Assembly: GCF_025148635.1 (NCBI RefSeq)
Contig: NZ_CP102269.1
Location: forward strand, 1,984,001-2,048,000
DNA length: 64,000 nt
Direction of reading: 5' to 3'
Source: Butyricimonas virosa
GTDB lineage: Bacteria > Bacteroidota > Bacteroidia > Bacteroidales > Marinifilaceae
Position 1 is the first letter of the stretch, and each line of letters starts with the position of its first letter. The notes under the pieces are model-generated. The model was not told where the DNA came from and searched no databases. It saw only the letters and a program-made list of their open reading frames with translations. A program made the translations under genes and the position numbers. This document shows, piece by piece, positions 60,835 to 64,000 of the stretch.

Positions 60835-61827
60835 ATGGCAATATTAGCTTTCCAGAAACCGGACAAAGTAATCATGCTTGAATCAACGGATAGATTCGGT
60901 AAATTCGAATTTCGCCCGTTGGAGCCAGGTTACGGCATCACTATTGGTAATCCACTACGCAGAATCTTGTTGTCTTCTTTGGAAGGCTTTGCGATTACCG
61001 GTATTAAAATTCAAGGTGTAGATCATGAGTTTGCGACAATCCCTGGTGTCATCGAAGATGTAACCGAGATTATCTTGAACTTGAAACAGGTTCGGTTGAA
61101 AAGAAAAGTGGAGGACGTGGAGAATGAAAAGTTGACCGTTACCGTTTCTGGACAGGAGACGTTTACTGCCGGTGATATGAATCAATTCCTGAAAGGGTTT
61201 GAGGTTTTGAACCCGGAATTGGTAATCTGCAACATGGATACTTCCACGAGCCTAGACATGGAGTTGACCATTCAAAAAGGACGCGGTTATGTTCCTGCTT
61301 CAGAGAATATGCCTGCAGATGCCGAGATTGGTGTAATTCCTATCGATGCTATTTACACACCGATTAAAAACGTGAAATACGAGATTGAGAACTACCGTGT
61401 AGAAGGAAAAACTGACTATGAACGTTTGGTTTTCGACATCGAGACTGATGGTTCTATCAATCCCACGGATGCGTTGAAAGAGGCTGCTAAAATCTTGATC
61501 CATCACTTCATGTTGTTCTCTGATGAGAAAATTACTCTTGAAACGGAGGATAAATATGGAAACGAAGAGTTTGATGAAGAGGTATTGCATATGCGTCAGT
61601 TATTGAAGACGAAACTTGTGGACATGGATCTTTCCGTGCGTGCATTGAATTGTTTGAAGTCAGCTGAGGTTGAAACTTTGGGTGAGCTTGTTCAATTTAA
61701 TAAGAACGACTTGTTGAAGTTTAGAAATTTCGGTAAGAAGTCTTTGACTGAGTTGGAAGCCCTTCTGGAGAACAATAACCTTGAATTCGGTATGGATGTT
61801 GCCAAGTATAAATTAGACAAAGAATAA
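60835..61827 (+). CDS. rpoA: RNA polymerase alpha subunit
   Basis: 330 residues. N-terminal dimerisation domain (RFGKFEFRPLEPGYGITIGN, PLRRILLSSLEGFAITGIKI) and C-terminal UP-element/activator-binding domain (LSVRALNCLKSAEVETLGELV, LLKFRNFGKKSLTELEALL). It starts the assembly of core RNA polymerase. Normal length. Confidence 0.99.
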   Translation: MAILAFQKPDKVIMLESTDRFGKFEFRPLEPGYGITIGNPLRRILLSSLEGFAITGIKIQGVDHEFATIPGVIEDVTEIILNLKQVRLKRKVEDVENEKLTVTVSGQETFTAGDMNQFLKGFEVLNPELVICNMDTSTSLDMELTIQKGRGYVPASENMPADAEIGVIPIDAIYTPIKNVKYEIENYRVEGKTDYERLVFDIETDGSINPTDALKEAAKILIHHFMLFSDEKITLETEDKYGNEEFDEEVLHMRQLLKTKLVDMDLSVRALNCLKSAEVETLGELVQFNKNDLLKFRNFGKKSLTELEALLENNNLEFGMDVAKYKLDKE

Positions 61828-61832
61828 GTAAA

Positions 61833-62339
61833 ATGAGACATAATAAGAAAATTAACCATTTAGGTAGAACTAGTTCTCACAGACATGCTCTACTTTCTAA
61901 TATGGCTTGTTCTTTGATTCTTCACAAGAGAATCCAAACGACACTAGCTAAAGCTAAGGCCCTAAAGGTCTATGTTGAGCCGCTTTTGACGAAAGCCAAA
62001 AACGACACGACTCACTCTAGAAGAACCGTCTTCTCTTACCTTCGTCGCAAAGAAGTTGTTGCTGAAATGTTCGGTGACGTTGCACAGAAAATTGCTAATC
62101 GCCCGGGAGGATATACCCGTATTTTGAAATTGGGTAACCGTTTAGGGGATAACGCTGAAATGTGTATGATTGAGTTGGTGGATTATAACACGACTTATAC
62201 TGAAGTGAAGAAAGAAGAGGCTAAGAAAACTACTCGTCGTAGAAGACCTTCTGCTAAGAAAGAGGCTGCTCCTGCTGCTACCGAGGAAACTCCGGTGGCT
62301 GAGGCTCCAGCTACGGAAGAAACTCCGAAAGCTGAATAA
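61833..62339 (+). CDS. rplQ: 50S ribosomal protein L17 with acidic Ala/Pro/Glu tail
   Basis: 168 residues. The first ~125 are L17 (MRHNKKINHLGRTSSHRHAL, MACSLILHKRIQTTLAKAKAL, GGYTRILKLGNRLGDNAEM). A tail of about 40 residues is first basic (TTRRRRPSAKKEA) and then acidic (ATEETPVAEAPATEETPKAE); such tails occur in Bacteroidetes L17 but are absent in E. coli. Last gene of the superoperon, followed by a terminator. Confidence 0.98.
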   Translation: MRHNKKINHLGRTSSHRHALLSNMACSLILHKRIQTTLAKAKALKVYVEPLLTKAKNDTTHSRRTVFSYLRRKEVVAEMFGDVAQKIANRPGGYTRILKLGNRLGDNAEMCMIELVDYNTTYTEVKKEEAKKTTRRRRPSAKKEAAPAATEETPVAEAPATEETPKAE

Positions 62340-62362
62340 AGTATTATTCTAGATAAAAAATG

Positions 62363-62393
62363 ACCCCGGGCAATGCGTCCGGGGTTATTTTTT
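62363..62393 (+). terminator. Terminator of the ribosomal superoperon
   Basis: ACCCCGG pairs with CCGGGGT around a 9-base loop, then TTATTTTTT. A run of A precedes the stem, so it can work in both directions and also end the minus-strand barrel-protein transcript from the right. Confidence 0.9.
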
Positions 62394-62417
62394 AGGGGAA
62401 CGATTGTTTGGCTGTAG

Positions 62418-62516
62418 GGAGAAAATTATTCGTCGAAAGCGATAGAAAAACATTTTGCCCGGCTCAAAGCTAACGGAATACTCCGCAGAATCGGGCCGGA
62501 CAAAGGTGGACGTTAG
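62418..62516 (+). pseudogene. Remnant of a winged-helix domain gene (C-terminal end)
   Basis: A 32-codon frame without start, between an in-frame TAG and TAG stop, encodes AIEKHFARLKANGILRRIGP followed by DKGGR. This is the typical C-terminal winged-helix recognition segment of AlbA_2/Fic-type ATP-binding regulator proteins (..LKaaGIlrRvGpDKGGhW). Only this debris is left between the rplQ terminator and the barrel-protein gene. Confidence 0.6.
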
Positions 62517-62526
62517 GAAATGATAA

Positions 62527-64000
62527 TTAAAACTCTTCTTCCATTATGTTCATCTCTTCCGAAGGGCGCTGTTGTTTTTGCTTGGAAGCTTTCATGTTTC
62601 CGAAGTTATAGCTTAGCGTGAAACGGAAAACCCCGCCTTTTCTCCAACTATCACTATCTTGTTTAAATCCGTTACCGGAAGTGATGCTGTGCCAACTACG
62701 GGAATTCAAAATGTCCTGCACGCTTATACTAAGGTTTATTTTCCGGTCAAAGAAAAACTTCCGGGCTCCCAGATCTAAGCGGTAACTTGCCTCCCGGTGG
62801 CCTTGGGCAATAATCTGTTTGGAGTTGTAGCTTCCGGTAGCCTGTAACGAGATGGCGTACGGTAGCATGGCATTGGCAATGATTTTACCTGTCCAGGAGA
62901 AGTTATCGTCCCGTTCTCCCGTAACTGGGGTGTCTGCACCTGCCGGGAGGTAAGAAAAGCCTTCCAGTTCGTTATAATAGAAATTCAGGGTTGTTGTAAA
63001 GTCTAGGAATTTCAGTAGTTTGTTTTTTGCCACGATTTCGGCTCCGGCAGAAGAAGATTGTGTAATGTTAGCTGACGTGCTTTTCATGACATCTCCTTCC
63101 CGGTAACGAATACGTTGGATCACGTCGTCCGTGTTCCGGTAGTAGGTGGAGACGGATAGCGTGTGTTTTTCCCAAGTCTTGATATAATTCAACTCGAAGG
63201 AATTGGAATATTCCGGGGAAAGGTAAGGATTACCGAACGAGATATTAAGGGAATCGGTCATGTTCATGAATGGGTTCAATTGCCAGCCTCTGGGACGTGA
63301 AATTCGTCGGGTGTAGTTGACCTGTATTTCATGATTTTTCGGGAGACTGTACGATAGAAACAAACTAGGGAATAAACTGAAATAGTCATCTTTATATGGA
63401 ACGGCCGTGGCCTCGGTTTCCCCGTATCCCAGTGATTTGGTCTCCGTGTCCGTGTATTCTCCCCGTAAGCCTAGTTGCAGCCCGAAGTTATTCACTTTCG
63501 TGGAGAACGTGGCGTATAAAGCTTGGATATTTCGGTCATAGGAATATTTGTTATACAACAATTCATCAAAGACGGCTGTTGTTTCCGTTTCACCGGAATA
63601 GGTTTCCACGGGACTTTTCTGGCTGCTAAGCGTACCTTTGTAACCTGCCTCCAACTTACTTTCTTCTGTGAATTGGTTCACGTAGTCTGCTTGAAATTCC
63701 CAGCTTTGTGAACGGTTGTCACTTTCCTGTTTTTGCCAAGAAGAGGTTTCTTTATTTTCTGGGTAGAGGGAATGTTGTTTGTATGTACTGGTCCCGTCAG
63801 AAACCCATAAATCCCACGAGGCACGAGCCACGAGATTACTGCTTTCGCTGAATTCATGTTTGTAGTCGAGGTTGATGTTACCCCCTTTGGAGGAGTTGTC
63901 CGAATCGCTGATACGTTCGCTACTGGTGAACGAGCCAGGAACATCGCTTTCGTAACGAATGGTGTTATTGGAATTCCGGTTCCCGAAATGTCCGAATCCT
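62527..64000 (-). CDS. Outer-membrane beta-barrel protein, TonB-dependent-receptor type (C-terminal part, cut by window edge)
   Basis: At least 490 codons remain open to the right edge of the window, so the N-terminus (signal, carboxypeptidase-like and plug domains) is outside. The visible part is a beta barrel with alternating strands: FGLQLGLRGEYTDTET, YSLPKNHEIQVNYTRRISRPRGWQLNPF, FGNPYLSPEYSNSFELNY, LNISVQDILNSR-like (INLSISVQDILNSRSW) and FRFTLSYNFGNMKAS. The RRISRP..LNPF..NPYLSPE pattern is characteristic of the outer-membrane beta-barrel family proteins of Bacteroidetes. After the last strand there is a short polar tail (KQKQQRPSEEMNIMEEEF). Ligand unknown. Confidence 0.88.
   Translation of the reverse strand, partial: GFGHFGNRNSNNTIRYESDVPGSFTSSERISDSDNSSKGGNINLDYKHEFSESSNLVARASWDLWVSDGTSTYKQHSLYPENKETSSWQKQESDNRSQSWEFQADYVNQFTEESKLEAGYKGTLSSQKSPVETYSGETETTAVFDELLYNKYSYDRNIQALYATFSTKVNNFGLQLGLRGEYTDTETKSLGYGETEATAVPYKDDYFSLFPSLFLSYSLPKNHEIQVNYTRRISRPRGWQLNPFMNMTDSLNISFGNPYLSPEYSNSFELNYIKTWEKHTLSVSTYYRNTDDVIQRIRYREGDVMKSTSANITQSSSAGAEIVAKNKLLKFLDFTTTLNFYYNELEGFSYLPAGADTPVTGERDDNFSWTGKIIANAMLPYAISLQATGSYNSKQIIAQGHREASYRLDLGARKFFFDRKINLSISVQDILNSRSWHSITSGNGFKQDSDSWRKGGVFRFTLSYNFGNMKASKQKQQRPSEEMNIMEEEF

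Overview
The window looks like the chromosome of a member of the Bacteroidales, most likely the Odoribacteraceae (Butyricimonas/Odoribacter type). This rests on FecR/SusC/SusD gene sets with STN-domain SusC proteins, on TAnnTTTG-type promoters, on ribosomal genes without Shine-Dalgarno sequences, and on the Bacteroidetes order of the ribosomal superoperon (fusA followed directly by rpsJ, no tuf; secY-map-infA-rpmJ with no adk). The genus is an inference; no rRNA gene is present to fix it.

Region 1 (1-26.6 kb) is accessory. On the minus strand a small Cys-containing secreted protein (3612-3911) precedes a giant ABC-2 permease fused to a periplasmic M1-like region and a golvesin-like C-terminal domain (148-3522). 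Divergent from it, after about 700 bp of mostly non-coding DNA, is a plus-strand cluster of about 22 kb: FecR anti-sigma factor with no adjacent sigma gene, SusC, SusD, a DUF4843 lipoprotein, a PKD-like lipoprotein, a TlpA thioredoxin, a double TlpA thioredoxin, a second small Cys-rich secreted protein, a beta-propeller lipoprotein, two CxxC lipoproteins (one with a DUF1573 domain), two paralogous secreted proteins (one with a carboxypeptidase-regulatory-like domain), and a second giant ABC-permease fusion. The two small proteins share a C-P-x4-[FY]-D-x2-[IV]-x2-C-V-P-E motif. I propose that the cluster handles a disulfide-containing peptide or protein substrate; this is inference.

Region 2 (26.7-32.5 kb) is a membrane sensor kinase with a periplasmic binding-protein-like input domain. 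It is split by an IS21-family element (27121-29900) flanked by a 7-bp direct repeat. Removing the element and one repeat copy restores an 897-codon reading frame. Downstream is a remnant of a pyridine-nucleotide disulfide oxidoreductase gene.

Region 3 (32.5-43.7 kb, minus strand) holds a second nutrient-uptake set: ECF sigma factor, FecR, SusC, SusD and a lipoprotein resembling the substrate-import-associated zinc metallohydrolases but without HExxH. A MITE-like inverted repeat, a C69-family dipeptidase and a DUF3089 alpha/beta-hydrolase lipoprotein follow.

Region 4 (44.0-62.4 kb, plus strand) is the str-S10-spc-alpha superoperon, from rpsL to rplQ, including fusA, secY, map, infA and rpoA. 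Its non-coding parts contain a strong promoter before rpsL, a hairpin and internal promoter between rplX and rplE, three small GUGA-capped hairpins before rpsG, rpmC and rplE, and two copies of an AATCATAAATC-rich intergenic repeat. It ends in a canonical terminator. The right edge holds a winged-helix gene remnant and the C-terminal part of an outer-membrane beta-barrel (TonB-dependent-receptor type) protein that runs off the window.
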